Positions 8,081 to 16,049 of a stretch of 64,000 bases of DNA are shown piece after piece. The number at the start of each line of letters is the position of its first letter. Position 1 is the first letter of the stretch. The stretch is taken from NCBI RefSeq assembly GCF_030813235.1, contig NZ_JAUSUB010000001.1, positions 248,001 to 312,000 of the forward strand, given 5' to 3'. The notes under the pieces were generated by a model that ran no database searches, had not been told where the DNA came from, and was given only the letters and a program-made list of their open reading frames with translations. A program made the translations under genes and the position numbers. The stretch is from Cytobacillus purgationiresistens. Its GTDB lineage: Bacteria > Bacillota > Bacilli > Bacillales > Cytobacillaceae.

Positions 8081-8680
8081 TTATTGATCAAATTCTTTGT
8101 TTCTTTCTTTTTTAGCAGGCAGGATTTTTTCTTCTATTCGTTCGTATACTCCTAATAAGTTTTGAACAATAGGAAGCCTTGGAAGAAGATAATACATGAA
8201 TACTGCACTTAATGCAGCAAGCAGTGCACCGACCAATACATCAAATGGGTAGTGAACACCAACCCATACCCTTGAGATTCCTACCAGGATGGCAAGTATT
8301 AGCCAAGCAAAGTTCTTTTTATTGAACAACCAAAAAGCCACACAAAACGAAAAGAATAAAATCGTATGATCACTTGGAAACGAATTATTTGCAGCCTTGT
8401 CTATCAGCAAGTTTACATTGGATAATTCAACAAATGGCTGATAATTAAAATGCAGCTTACCTGCTAACTTCCCCAGGATCTCTGCCAAAATAAAAGCGAA
8501 TCCAGCCGTTAAAATCATATAACGATTTTTTTCTTTTCTGGTAAACCAGTAAATCAGTGTCAATAATGCCAACGCATATACAGTATACTCTGCAATAAAA
8601 ATAAAAAGAGAATTTAAAGACGGATACTCGAAGCCTAAATCATTAATAGCTCTAAAAAGCGAAATGTTTACTTCATTCAT
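8081..8680 (-). CDS. bcrC: PAP2-family phosphatase, BcrC-type undecaprenyl-diphosphatase
   Basis: 199 residues with about six membrane segments. The phosphatase signature is complete: Lys95 (LLIDKAANN), PSDH at 102-105, then SRVWVGVHYPFD with Arg137, His143 and Asp147. The order and the PSDH form match BcrC/YwoA, which recycles undecaprenyl pyrophosphate for cell-wall synthesis and protects against bacitracin. PgpB-type lipid phosphatases share the fold, so the exact substrate is inferred. The gene stands alone, with its own terminator. Confidence 0.8.
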   Translation of the reverse strand: MNEVNISLFRAINDLGFEYPSLNSLFIFIAEYTVYALALLTLIYWFTRKEKNRYMILTAGFAFILAEILGKLAGKLHFNYQPFVELSNVNLLIDKAANNSFPSDHTILFFSFCVAFWLFNKKNFAWLILAILVGISRVWVGVHYPFDVLVGALLAALSAVFMYYLLPRLPIVQNLLGVYERIEEKILPAKKERNKEFDQ

Positions 8681-8833
8681 TTAGATAACCTTTTTTAACC
8701 TTTCTGATTATATCTCATTAGCTGCTCCAATTTGAAGATTGGACTCATATTATTATAAAGATAAGTTTGCAATCTGTCATTAGTCTAGAGGCTGAAAAAT
8801 CCATTCTGATTGACAAAATCGTTTATATTTGAT

Positions 8834-8876
8834 AATTTTTGATTAAACAATCAAAAATTTACTCGTTTAATCAATT
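8834..8876. promoter_or_regulatory. operator region upstream of the TetR gene
   Basis: 8834-8844 and 8849-8859 are perfect 11-bp inverted arms. GATTAAAC (8841-8848) is also inverted as GTTTAATC (8865-8872). The 12-mer GTTTAATCAATT (8865-8876) recurs exactly at 9558-9569 ahead of the next gene. The arrangement suggests an autoregulatory TetR site. Confidence 0.65.
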
Positions 8877-8895
8877 CGCATCGGAGGCATGTAAA

Positions 8896-9483
8896 ATGGC
8901 TGACTCATTTATAGCTGAAGCAAGAAGGGAACAAATTATTAAGGCCTGTATTGATACTCTTGAAGAGATTGGATATGCCAATATCAGTTTAACAAAAATC
9001 GCCCGGAAAGCAAAAATAAGCACAGGATTAATTTCCTACCATTTTTCAGATAAAGCTGATTTAATTAATCATACGCTTATATATTTAATCTCTAAACAAC
9101 TAGACTTTATTAGCGAAAAAGTAGTTCATAAGAATACAGCTACTGAACAATTACTGGCTTTTATAGATTCCAGCTTGATTTATCAAGAGACTAACCCAAA
9201 TAACAATATTGCATTGATTGAGATCGTATTTAACGCGCAAACTCCCGACAAAGTTGCTTATTATAGAATCCCTGATGAGGAAGAAGATCATCTATATACA
9301 ATGCTGAAAGATATTCTAATTGAAGGAAAACGAAATAAAGAATTTACAAGGGATTTTGATACAGACGTAGTCGCTATAATGATTCAAGGGGCAATATCCG
9401 AGAGCATGCTTAAAAGCATGAATCGATTTACATTTGATTATAGGGCCGAACTTAATAAGATGGTCATGAATATGATTAAGTAG
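8896..9483 (+). CDS. TetR/AcrR-family transcriptional regulator (BetI-like C-terminus)
   Basis: 195 residues. The N-terminal helix-turn-helix (about residues 10-55) has the TetR pattern: ACIDTLEEIGYANISLTKIA followed by ISTGLISYHFSDKADL. The C-terminal helical domain would bind an unknown ligand. I chose the ATG at 8896 because CGGAGG precedes it by 8 bases; the in-frame start at 8839 lies inside the operator palindrome. The next gene downstream carries the same operator words and is frameshifted, so this repressor may have lost its target. Confidence 0.88.
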   Translation: MADSFIAEARREQIIKACIDTLEEIGYANISLTKIARKAKISTGLISYHFSDKADLINHTLIYLISKQLDFISEKVVHKNTATEQLLAFIDSSLIYQETNPNNNIALIEIVFNAQTPDKVAYYRIPDEEEDHLYTMLKDILIEGKRNKEFTRDFDTDVVAIMIQGAISESMLKSMNRFTFDYRAELNKMVMNMIK

Positions 9484-9495
9484 TAATAAGAATAT

Positions 9496-9519
9496 AAAGC
9501 ACAAGCCAGTGCTTTTTTT
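9496..9519 (+). terminator. short intrinsic terminator after the TetR gene
   Basis: AAAGCAC (9496-9502) pairs with GTGCTTT (9509-9515) and is followed by T residues. Confidence 0.75.
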
Positions 9520-9531
9520 ATCGGTTAAAAA

Positions 9532-9569
9532 TTGATTATCTAATCAAATAATATTATGTTTAATCAATT
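9532..9569. promoter_or_regulatory. TetR-type operator upstream of the yqeB-like gene
   Basis: A 16-bp palindrome, TTGATTATCTAATCAA (9532-9547), and the 12-mer GTTTAATCAATT (9558-9569) share the GATTA/TAATC core with the operator ahead of the TetR gene. Confidence 0.65.
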
Positions 9570-9593
9570 AAAAATTGGAAAGGGGAATGTCGT

Positions 9594-10080
9594 ATGACTT
9601 ATAATGGAAATCAATTGAGGTTGGGGCTGACAGCTTTAGAAAAAAGCTTTGTACTTATTGTACCGATTATTGGAGGAGCGTTAATTGGCTGGTTTCTGCC
9701 ATATTTAATAGAATTACTTAAAAAAATACCATTTCTCTCATCTCAAGGTTGGCTGTTTTTACTCGATTCATTTAATCCTTTTTGGGTAATCTTCCATTGC
9801 GACCACCCTTGGAATCATCGCCGGATTGATCCTGGCTCTCATTGTTTTAAGTGAATCACTTGAAATAACCATTGAAGATAAACAGATACTATTAAAGATG
9901 GATGACAAGGTTGAGTCTCTTCATAAAGAGGAGATATCTGCAATCTTTATCGATAACAATGAGCTAACCATTCTCAGTAAAAGTGGCCATGAACTTTATC
10001 GAACAACAACTGATATAAGGGTAGAGACAATGAGTAGATTCAATAGCGTACCGAAAATTACAGAGTCAGGTAGCTGTTGA
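9594..10080 (+). pseudogene. yqeB: frameshifted yqeB-like membrane protein gene
   Basis: The first frame (9594-9854) encodes a membrane helix region (LEKSFVLIVPIIGGALIGWF) that turns into nonsense after NPFWVIF. A second frame, open through 9800-10080, continues sensibly with TTLGIIAGLILALIVLSE and a soluble part (EEISAIFIDNNELTILSKSG). Both halves resemble B. subtilis YqeB, which is about 240 residues. The break falls near 9795-9800. The second half also ends early, about 80 residues short, so the gene is doubly damaged or truncated. Start ATG 9594 follows GGAAAGGGG. A sequencing indel could explain the first break but not the shortened end. Confidence 0.65.
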
Positions 10081-10313
10081 ATAAATGAAATTCTATATAT
10101 ATAGTAATTAGAGGCAATGGTCATTGCGGTGAAAAATAGAAACCATAAGTATCTGGGTTTTATTATGCATTTATTACTAGCCCCTTTTCACTATAATTAT
10201 ATGATAATTTGGATAATAAAGGAATATATCTTAAATAAATAAATCCACTAGGAACACATTTAGGAAACTACCCCAACAATTACCGCTTCAATAGATTCGT
10301 AGTTTCTGGTTTA

Positions 10314-10949
10314 ATGATAAGTATGAAAAAAATAGTTAGATTTACACTCATTATTATGTTGTCTGTTACTTTTGTCTTTGGTTTTAAGAATGATGCTAGT
10401 GCATCGATGGTACATACTATCAAATCAGGAGATACAATGTGGAAAATCGCAGTTCAGTACCAGGTGGGCGTTACTGAAATTATTCAAGCGAATCCGCAAG
10501 TTTCGAATCCTGATGTGATTTATCCGGGTCAAAGCATGAATATTCCGACCTTAAACGCAGCGGTTATGAATATGGAAGCTGAAGTGGTAAAGCTAGTGAA
10601 CCAAGAGAGAGCAAAGCATGGATTAAAAGCGTTAACGCCTAAGTGGGAACTATCTAGAGTTGCCAGGTTTAAATCTCAAGATATGATTGATCGCAAATAT
10701 TTCGACCATAACTCCCCTACATATGGAACGCCATTCAAAATGATTACCGACTTTGGTATTCAATATCGATCCGCTGGTGAAAATATTGCTGCAGGACAAA
10801 CAAGTGCAGAAGCAGTTGTGAATTCCTGGATGAACAGTGATGGGCATCGCAAAAACATACTATCCAATCAATATACTGAAATTGGAGTAGGGTATGCAAA
10901 GGGTGGATCATACGGCCATTATTGGACACAGATGTTTATCACTAGATAA
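10314..10949 (+). CDS. secreted LysM-CAP (SCP-like) domain protein
   Basis: 211 residues. A signal peptide (about 1-30) is followed by one LysM domain (MVHTIKSGDTMWKIAVQY to YPGQSMNIP, about 31-76) and a C-terminal CAP/SCP domain (about 88-208) with NQERAKHGL, FDHNSP, AGENIAAGQ and SDGHRKNILS. It resembles B. subtilis YkwD and spore-coat SafA-associated CAP proteins. LysM binds peptidoglycan; the activity of bacterial CAP domains is not established. No clear ribosome binding site precedes either ATG (10314 or 10323), so the start is uncertain. Confidence 0.85.
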   Translation: MISMKKIVRFTLIIMLSVTFVFGFKNDASASMVHTIKSGDTMWKIAVQYQVGVTEIIQANPQVSNPDVIYPGQSMNIPTLNAAVMNMEAEVVKLVNQERAKHGLKALTPKWELSRVARFKSQDMIDRKYFDHNSPTYGTPFKMITDFGIQYRSAGENIAAGQTSAEAVVNSWMNSDGHRKNILSNQYTEIGVGYAKGGSYGHYWTQMFITR

Positions 10950-10964
10950 GAATGATAAAGATAG

Positions 10965-10998
10965 AAAAAGTGTATTCCTGAGGAATATGCTTTTTCTT
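10965..10998 (+). terminator. intrinsic terminator after the CAP-protein gene
   Basis: An AAAAG..CTTTT stem with an ATTCC/GGAAT core around a TGA loop is followed by a T-rich run. Confidence 0.8.
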
Positions 10999-11063
10999 TT
11001 TTGTCATTACCAAATCCCAGTTTATGTTAAACTATAGAAAAAGCGGTAATAGGAGGAGGTTTG

Positions 11064-11366
11064 TTGAAAAATGTTCAAGATTCAATGTTTTCACTTGAAA
11101 ATGGTCTTCTGTGGGGATTGATTCTAATCGTTATTCACTTTATCTCTGTAACTAGCTCAATGGCGATCTTCACTTCTATTTATCGAGAGAGTCATAAGAA
11201 GGGGTATATCTTTTTAGGTCAGTTTTTGGTCGGAGGTATATTTGTACTTTTTTACCTATATAAATTCTCTGTAGCACTAGGAGTCATCTCCATCGCAGTG
11301 ATACTTGCTGTCGTTCTTTTTGCACTGTATTGGGTAAGGACTAGAATAGATATGGAGGATACTTAA
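11064..11366 (+). CDS. small membrane protein of unknown function
   Basis: 100 residues with three predicted membrane helices: LLWGLILIVIHFISVTSSMA, IFLGQFLVGGIFVLFYLY and VISIAVILAVVLFALY. A strong AGGAGGAGGT (11051-11060) precedes two adjacent TTG codons at 11061 and 11064; the second has the better spacing. I do not recognise a family. It stands alone between the CAP-protein gene and the MFS gene. Confidence 0.7.
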   Translation: MKNVQDSMFSLENGLLWGLILIVIHFISVTSSMAIFTSIYRESHKKGYIFLGQFLVGGIFVLFYLYKFSVALGVISIAVILAVVLFALYWVRTRIDMEDT

Positions 11367-11467
11367 AACTTCTTTAATCAATCGCTTATTGGATTTTTCT
11401 ATTACACAGATCTCATATAAACATGTGATGCAATGTGAGTCCAAACATTCATTTAGGAGCTAAATAC

Positions 11468-12703
11468 ATGAAGATAAAGACTTTAAAAGATTGGAAAGAC
11501 CCTGCACTGCTGTTAACATCAATTGGTCTTTCAAGTATGGGTGATTTTATATACTTAGTCGCGATAAACATTATTGTATATCAAATGACTGGATCAGCAG
11601 CGGCGGTGGCAGCTTTATGGGTGATTGCTCCCATCGTCAATATTGCAACTAAGTTTTGGACTGGGAGCTTTATAGATTATCGCAGCAAAAAGCATATTAT
11701 CATTACTTCCTATTTTCTCCGGGCGTTTTTTATTTTCTTTATTCCTTTTGCACCTAATATGTTTTTTATTTATTTGATATTAGTATTATTAAGTGTGGCA
11801 AAATCTTTTTTTGTACCAGCTTCCATGACTTATATAACAATGATCGTGCCAAAAGAAAAAAGAAAGCGATTTAATTCTGTACGTTCCTTTGTTTCATCTG
11901 GAGCTTTTATTATTGGTCCGGCTTTAGCGGGTGTGTTCATTCTAACAACGAATATACATTTGACGCTATGGATTAATACTATATTCTTCATTCTTGCCGG
12001 AGTATTAACGGTGTTTTTACCTAAAGAGAGAATGGACCATCAAATGATTCCCAAGCTTTCCTTCTTACAAATAAAAACCGACTTTACGGCTGTAATACAA
12101 TTTATTCATAACAACAAATATGTGGCTTTTATATATATAAGTTTCTTAATGGTCACTCTTTTCTCCTTTGCGATGGATACACAGGAGGTTGTTTTTACCC
12201 AAGATGTTGTTGGGCTTTCTGAAGTGGATTATACGCTTCTCATCAGTATTACAGGTATCGGCTCCTTGGCTGGCGGACTTATTTTGTCGGTATTTTCGAA
12301 TAAGATATCTATAAGGTACATGATAGTCATCGGCTTAATTATGATGACAAGCGGTTATGTAATATATGCGTTTTCATGGTCTTTTCTATCTGTTACTATT
12401 GGTTTTATTATTCTTGGCTTTTTTAATATATTTTTAAATGCAGGGATAATGACATTCTACCAAAATAATATTCCTGTCCAATTGATGGGAAGAGTAACAA
12501 GTATATTTCAACTGATTGAGAGCGTTTTTCAAATTTTGTTTATCCTTATGATCGGTGTGATTGCAGATTGGTTTTCATTACGATTGACAATCGTTACACT
12601 CGCAATATTGATGATGTTGAGTTCATTTGTATTTATAATTTTTGTATTGAATCCACAGAATAAGCAGTTTTATAAGGAGGAGCAAGAAAATCTTCAAGCA
12701 TAA
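11468..12703 (+). CDS. major facilitator superfamily exporter
   Basis: 411 residues, twelve predicted membrane segments. It resembles the macrolide/multidrug MFS_3 group (MefA and YfmI/YvqJ-like proteins): DPALLLTSIGLSSMGDFIY at the start, a cytoplasmic KEKRKRFNS loop between helices 4 and 5, and a VQLMGRVTSIFQLIES motif in the second half. It is probably a proton-driven efflux pump; the substrate cannot be told. I chose the ATG at 11468 because AGGAGC precedes it; the in-frame GTG at 11435 lacks a site. Confidence 0.85.
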   Translation: MKIKTLKDWKDPALLLTSIGLSSMGDFIYLVAINIIVYQMTGSAAAVAALWVIAPIVNIATKFWTGSFIDYRSKKHIIITSYFLRAFFIFFIPFAPNMFFIYLILVLLSVAKSFFVPASMTYITMIVPKEKRKRFNSVRSFVSSGAFIIGPALAGVFILTTNIHLTLWINTIFFILAGVLTVFLPKERMDHQMIPKLSFLQIKTDFTAVIQFIHNNKYVAFIYISFLMVTLFSFAMDTQEVVFTQDVVGLSEVDYTLLISITGIGSLAGGLILSVFSNKISIRYMIVIGLIMMTSGYVIYAFSWSFLSVTIGFIILGFFNIFLNAGIMTFYQNNIPVQLMGRVTSIFQLIESVFQILFILMIGVIADWFSLRLTIVTLAILMMLSSFVFIIFVLNPQNKQFYKEEQENLQA

Positions 12704-12706
12704 AGG

Positions 12707-12735
12707 AAAACCGCAGGTGATCTCCTGCGGTTTTT
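12707..12735 (+). terminator. intrinsic terminator after the MFS gene
   Basis: AAAACCGCAGG pairs with CCTGCGGTTTT over a 6-base loop and is followed by T residues. Confidence 0.92.
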
Positions 12736-12833
12736 ATCACACTTAAGTAAAGAATAAAAAAGCTCAGAAAATCATATCGACTTAGTGTCCAGGTTTAATT
12801 CAAATATCAGTGTCTTCCTTTCAAAAGGCTCTT

Positions 12834-13286
12834 CTATTTGACCACGATATAAGCAATCATTTGCCCTGCCTCACCATGATGTGCATGTGTATCACAAATG
12901 AGCTGATAGGTTCCTTTTTTGTCAAATTCCAATGGAACGACTGTTTCCTCACCCTTGGCAACCGTCCCTTTTATATCCGTTCCTTCAATGTAAAATGGGT
13001 GTTCACTTCCCATAACTCCAAGGATTTTTAAATTGACCTTTTCTCCCTTTTCAAGGAAAATCGTCCCTGGATCCCATCGATAAACCTCTACTTCTTCTCC
13101 ACTGGGCATTTTTGTTTTATATTCCCCTGTTACCATATGAATCTCTCTAACATTTTTATCATCTGAAGAACTGAATACTGATACACTGCCAGATTTAGAA
13201 AAGAACCAGACGGATGCAGATACGATGATGGCAAAGACAAGCAGAGCCGTAATGATTGATCTTTTTTTTATTACTAAAAATTGCAT
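12834..13286 (-). CDS. membrane-anchored cupredoxin-domain protein
   Basis: 150 residues. An N-terminal membrane helix (about 9-30) anchors an extracellular cupredoxin domain. Likely copper ligands are His96 (GSEHPFYIEG), Cys131 and His134 or His137 (LICDTHAHHGEAGQM) and Met143, the type-1 arrangement. It may carry electrons or store copper outside the membrane; no partner oxidase is nearby. The ATG at 13286 follows AGGAGGAGAA; the long open frame upstream of it has no supporting start. Confidence 0.82.
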   Translation of the reverse strand: MQFLVIKKRSIITALLVFAIIVSASVWFFSKSGSVSVFSSSDDKNVREIHMVTGEYKTKMPSGEEVEVYRWDPGTIFLEKGEKVNLKILGVMGSEHPFYIEGTDIKGTVAKGEETVVPLEFDKKGTYQLICDTHAHHGEAGQMIAYIVVK

Positions 13287-13432
13287 GGGCCATTCTCCTC
13301 CTATTATGTTCGTCCCTATATAGATATGCGAGGGGTAGCAGATAACTTGTCTCTTTTTTTGATTTTTTTCTGAATATTTATTTACATTTCTGTTATGCTT
13401 TCGGATAATAAAGGGAAAAAGGGTGTGGCAGC

Positions 13433-14896
13433 ATATACAAGGTACTTGTCGCCAATAGGGATGAATATGATACGAACGGGATGATGTGGTTGTTAAATAC
13501 AACGATGACATCATGGCAAGTAGATGCAATCAGTGATGAAAGAATGCTGATAGAGAGGATTGAGTCCTTTCGCCCCGATCTTCTCATTTTAGAATTAGAG
13601 ATGATAGCAGATTTGAATTCAGTAATGAAAGTACTAAATATTGTGAAGCCGGTTATTTGTGCACTAACATTGGAAGCCACATTTGCCCAGGCGAAAAAAG
13701 CGATTGAGATAGGAGCAGCGGAATTATTACTAAAGCCCATATCGCCGGAAATAATTTTAAAGTCAGTGCAAAAATTCTATCGCCAAAGTGATGAAAGAAA
13801 AGAATCGAAAGGTTTAATTGCAAAAAACAGTGGAGAGGAGATAAAGTATCAGGAGCTTTTTCTAAATGAAAAAGACGGCCAGAGAAACCCCTTTTGCTTT
13901 GGTCTCAAAACGGAAAATACGAACACATTGCCAAAAATTTATGCTTCTCTAGAGCAATACAAATTCAAAAAGCCAATTTTTTCATTTATATTAAGCGACA
14001 TGGTCATTTGTTTTACACATCATAAAGAGATAGATTGGAAGAATGAGTGGAGCAGGTTTCTCCGCGACTTGCAGGAGTCCCAATCAGAGCCGTTGGCTAT
14101 CGTCATATTAACTGAGAATATTCAAGGAGATATTAAGCAAAAATACTCAGAGGTAAGACAGTTAATGGAATTGACTTTTTATTTAGGGTTTAATCAAATC
14201 ATTCATGATTCAACCATGGTCCATTGGAGATTTCTTGATCCCTTTCTTTCACCAGAAGAACAGCAGCTATGGATAAATCTATTGAATGAAGGTGAAATAG
14301 AAGAGATCAAACAATGGCTCTATAGGGAATTCCTTGAATTCACTCTGCCATATCCAGACCCTGGAATAATCAGAATTAGATTGACTAGTATTCTTGCACA
14401 AATAAGAAGATATATGATCAGTTATCGACTAGTGAGCAATCCGTTTGAAGAACAGTATTTACAGCTGTTCCAGAGGATTCTATACTCGCCTGTCATATAT
14501 CGGATTATCGAAGCATTCATTGCGTTCACATCGAGAATAATAGAGGATGTGAAGCAGCATCAAGCTGTGAAACATGTAAATCTGCCAGAACGGATCTTAA
14601 GCTATCTAGAAAGCAACTATATGAATGCTCAATTAACCTTAGAGGCAACTGCTCAGCATTTTCAAAGGAATGCCAGTTATACTAGTACGGTTATCTCGAA
14701 AAAATATGATAAATCATTTAGAGTGCTTTTAAATGAGATTAGAATGAAGCAGTCTATAAAATTATTAAAAGAAACGAATCTCTCCATTAAAGAAATTTCA
14801 ACAGCATGCGGATTCGCGAGTCAGCAATATTTTAATAAAGTGTTCCATAAATACTTGAACCTATCTCCAACTCAGTATCGCAAGAAAAGTGAATGA
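13433..14896 (+). CDS. response regulator with C-terminal AraC-type HTH, apparent ATA start
   Basis: 487 residues if started at the ATA at 13433, giving the normal receiver opening YKVLVANRDEYD behind AAAGGGTG (13418-13425). The frame has no ATG, GTG or TTG before 13481, where an ATG would delete the first receiver strand and lacks a ribosome binding site. The receiver domain (about 1-115) is degenerate: the phosphoacceptor position reads LILELEM (Glu54 in place of Asp), although Lys101 is present. A helical middle follows, then two AraC helix-turn-helix motifs (about 385-487) ending QQYFNKVFHKYLNLSPTQYR. It resembles YesN-type regulators, but no sensor kinase is adjacent. Confidence 0.8.
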   Translation: MYKVLVANRDEYDTNGMMWLLNTTMTSWQVDAISDERMLIERIESFRPDLLILELEMIADLNSVMKVLNIVKPVICALTLEATFAQAKKAIEIGAAELLLKPISPEIILKSVQKFYRQSDERKESKGLIAKNSGEEIKYQELFLNEKDGQRNPFCFGLKTENTNTLPKIYASLEQYKFKKPIFSFILSDMVICFTHHKEIDWKNEWSRFLRDLQESQSEPLAIVILTENIQGDIKQKYSEVRQLMELTFYLGFNQIIHDSTMVHWRFLDPFLSPEEQQLWINLLNEGEIEEIKQWLYREFLEFTLPYPDPGIIRIRLTSILAQIRRYMISYRLVSNPFEEQYLQLFQRILYSPVIYRIIEAFIAFTSRIIEDVKQHQAVKHVNLPERILSYLESNYMNAQLTLEATAQHFQRNASYTSTVISKKYDKSFRVLLNEIRMKQSIKLLKETNLSIKEISTACGFASQQYFNKVFHKYLNLSPTQYRKKSE

Positions 14897-15039
14897 TCCT
14901 CGAGGCCATGGCCATGAATCTTATCTGTTTTGAAGCATTTCCGTGATTTTTAGATAAGAATCCGGCACTTTCTTATCAATTTTAGGGCATTCCTGATAAA
15001 AGATAAGAATACACCTTTAAGGTTGTTTTCAATATAGTT

Positions 15040-15071
15040 CATGGCGGTGAGAAGCATCGCCATGTTTGTTT
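15040..15071 (+). terminator. possible terminator after the AraC-type regulator
   Basis: CATGGCG (15040-15046) and CGCCATG (15058-15064) are inverted and followed by TTTGTTTT. The sequence before it (14897-15039) holds copies of AGATAAGAAT and CTTATC but no gene. Confidence 0.45.
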
Positions 15072-15159
15072 TGTATGAATATTAAGGCTATTAAGCATTG
15101 GAAGAAAGAATAAGCAAGGAAACATGTTTGAAAGAAATCAAGTATTAGGAGAAAAGAAG

Positions 15160-16020
15160 ATGAAAGAACCGCATCAGCTTAGCATAGTACAACTGAATGA
15201 AGAGGATATCCCAGGATTAATAACACTTTCAGATTCAGTTGGTTGGGATTATGATAAAGAAGAAATACATACGATTCTATCAAGTGGATTTATCTACGGT
15301 CATAAAAGTGAGCAAGGGGAAATCGTCTCGAGTGCTGCAGTCATTCAATATGATTCTGTTCTAGCATCTGTAGGGATGGTGATTGTTCACAATGGCTTTA
15401 GACGAATGGGGTTGGCAAATGAGTTAATGGAAAAATGCATACATACGGTTTCTGATCGGATGCCAATTATGCTTATTGCTACTGAAGAAGGAGAACCATT
15501 ATATAAAAAAATCGGTTTTACTACCGTAGCATCTGTTCAAAAACATCTATGTCATCGGTTTGAACCTATTCCACTGGCAATAGAACATAATCAAAGTCTA
15601 GAAATATATACAAACAGTGATTTTTCCGCCTTACATCAATTAGATCGCCTTGCATTTGGTGGAAGCAGAGAAACTTTTCTCGAAAAAAGGATCGATCAAG
15701 CTGAAGAATGTATCCTGTTAAAGGAAAACAATCGCATCATAGGATATGGGATGGCGGTAAGAGCTCCTGCTACCCTTAAAATAGGGTCAATTGTTGCCCC
15801 TCATTCAGATGCAGCATTATTAATAATTGGCAAGCTTGCACAGAACCGAAAGGAAACGCTTAGATTAGATATTCCAAGTGATCAAAAGAATCTTTCTGCA
15901 CGACTTGCACCATATGGATTTCAGAAAGTCAACGAACCACCTGTCATGATGTTTAACGGACTTAAAATGCCAGAACGAAACCGCACTCTCTATGCAATTG
16001 CCGCACAAATATTTGGATAA
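15160..16020 (+). CDS. two-domain GNAT acetyltransferase
   Basis: 286 residues. The N-terminal GNAT domain has the acetyl-CoA motif VHNGFRRMGLANELMEKCI and the GEPLYKKIGF stretch. The C-terminal third (HQLDRLAFGGSRETFL to GYGMAVRAP) is the DUF-type second half found in YitI/GCN5-like Bacillus proteins of this length. The substrate is unknown. The ATG at 15160 has AGGAG 8 bases upstream; the ATG at 15124 has a poorly spaced AAGGA. A 2-hydroxyacid dehydrogenase follows in the same direction 29 bases later. Confidence 0.82.
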   Translation: MKEPHQLSIVQLNEEDIPGLITLSDSVGWDYDKEEIHTILSSGFIYGHKSEQGEIVSSAAVIQYDSVLASVGMVIVHNGFRRMGLANELMEKCIHTVSDRMPIMLIATEEGEPLYKKIGFTTVASVQKHLCHRFEPIPLAIEHNQSLEIYTNSDFSALHQLDRLAFGGSRETFLEKRIDQAEECILLKENNRIIGYGMAVRAPATLKIGSIVAPHSDAALLIIGKLAQNRKETLRLDIPSDQKNLSARLAPYGFQKVNEPPVMMFNGLKMPERNRTLYAIAAQIFG

Positions 16021-16049
16021 ATATTGACCATCATAAGGAGGACAACTTA

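Noticed and set aside
13287-13529. N-terminal extension of the cupredoxin gene
   Set aside because: The extension has no start signal and overlaps the divergent regulator; the ATG at 13286 has an excellent ribosome binding site.
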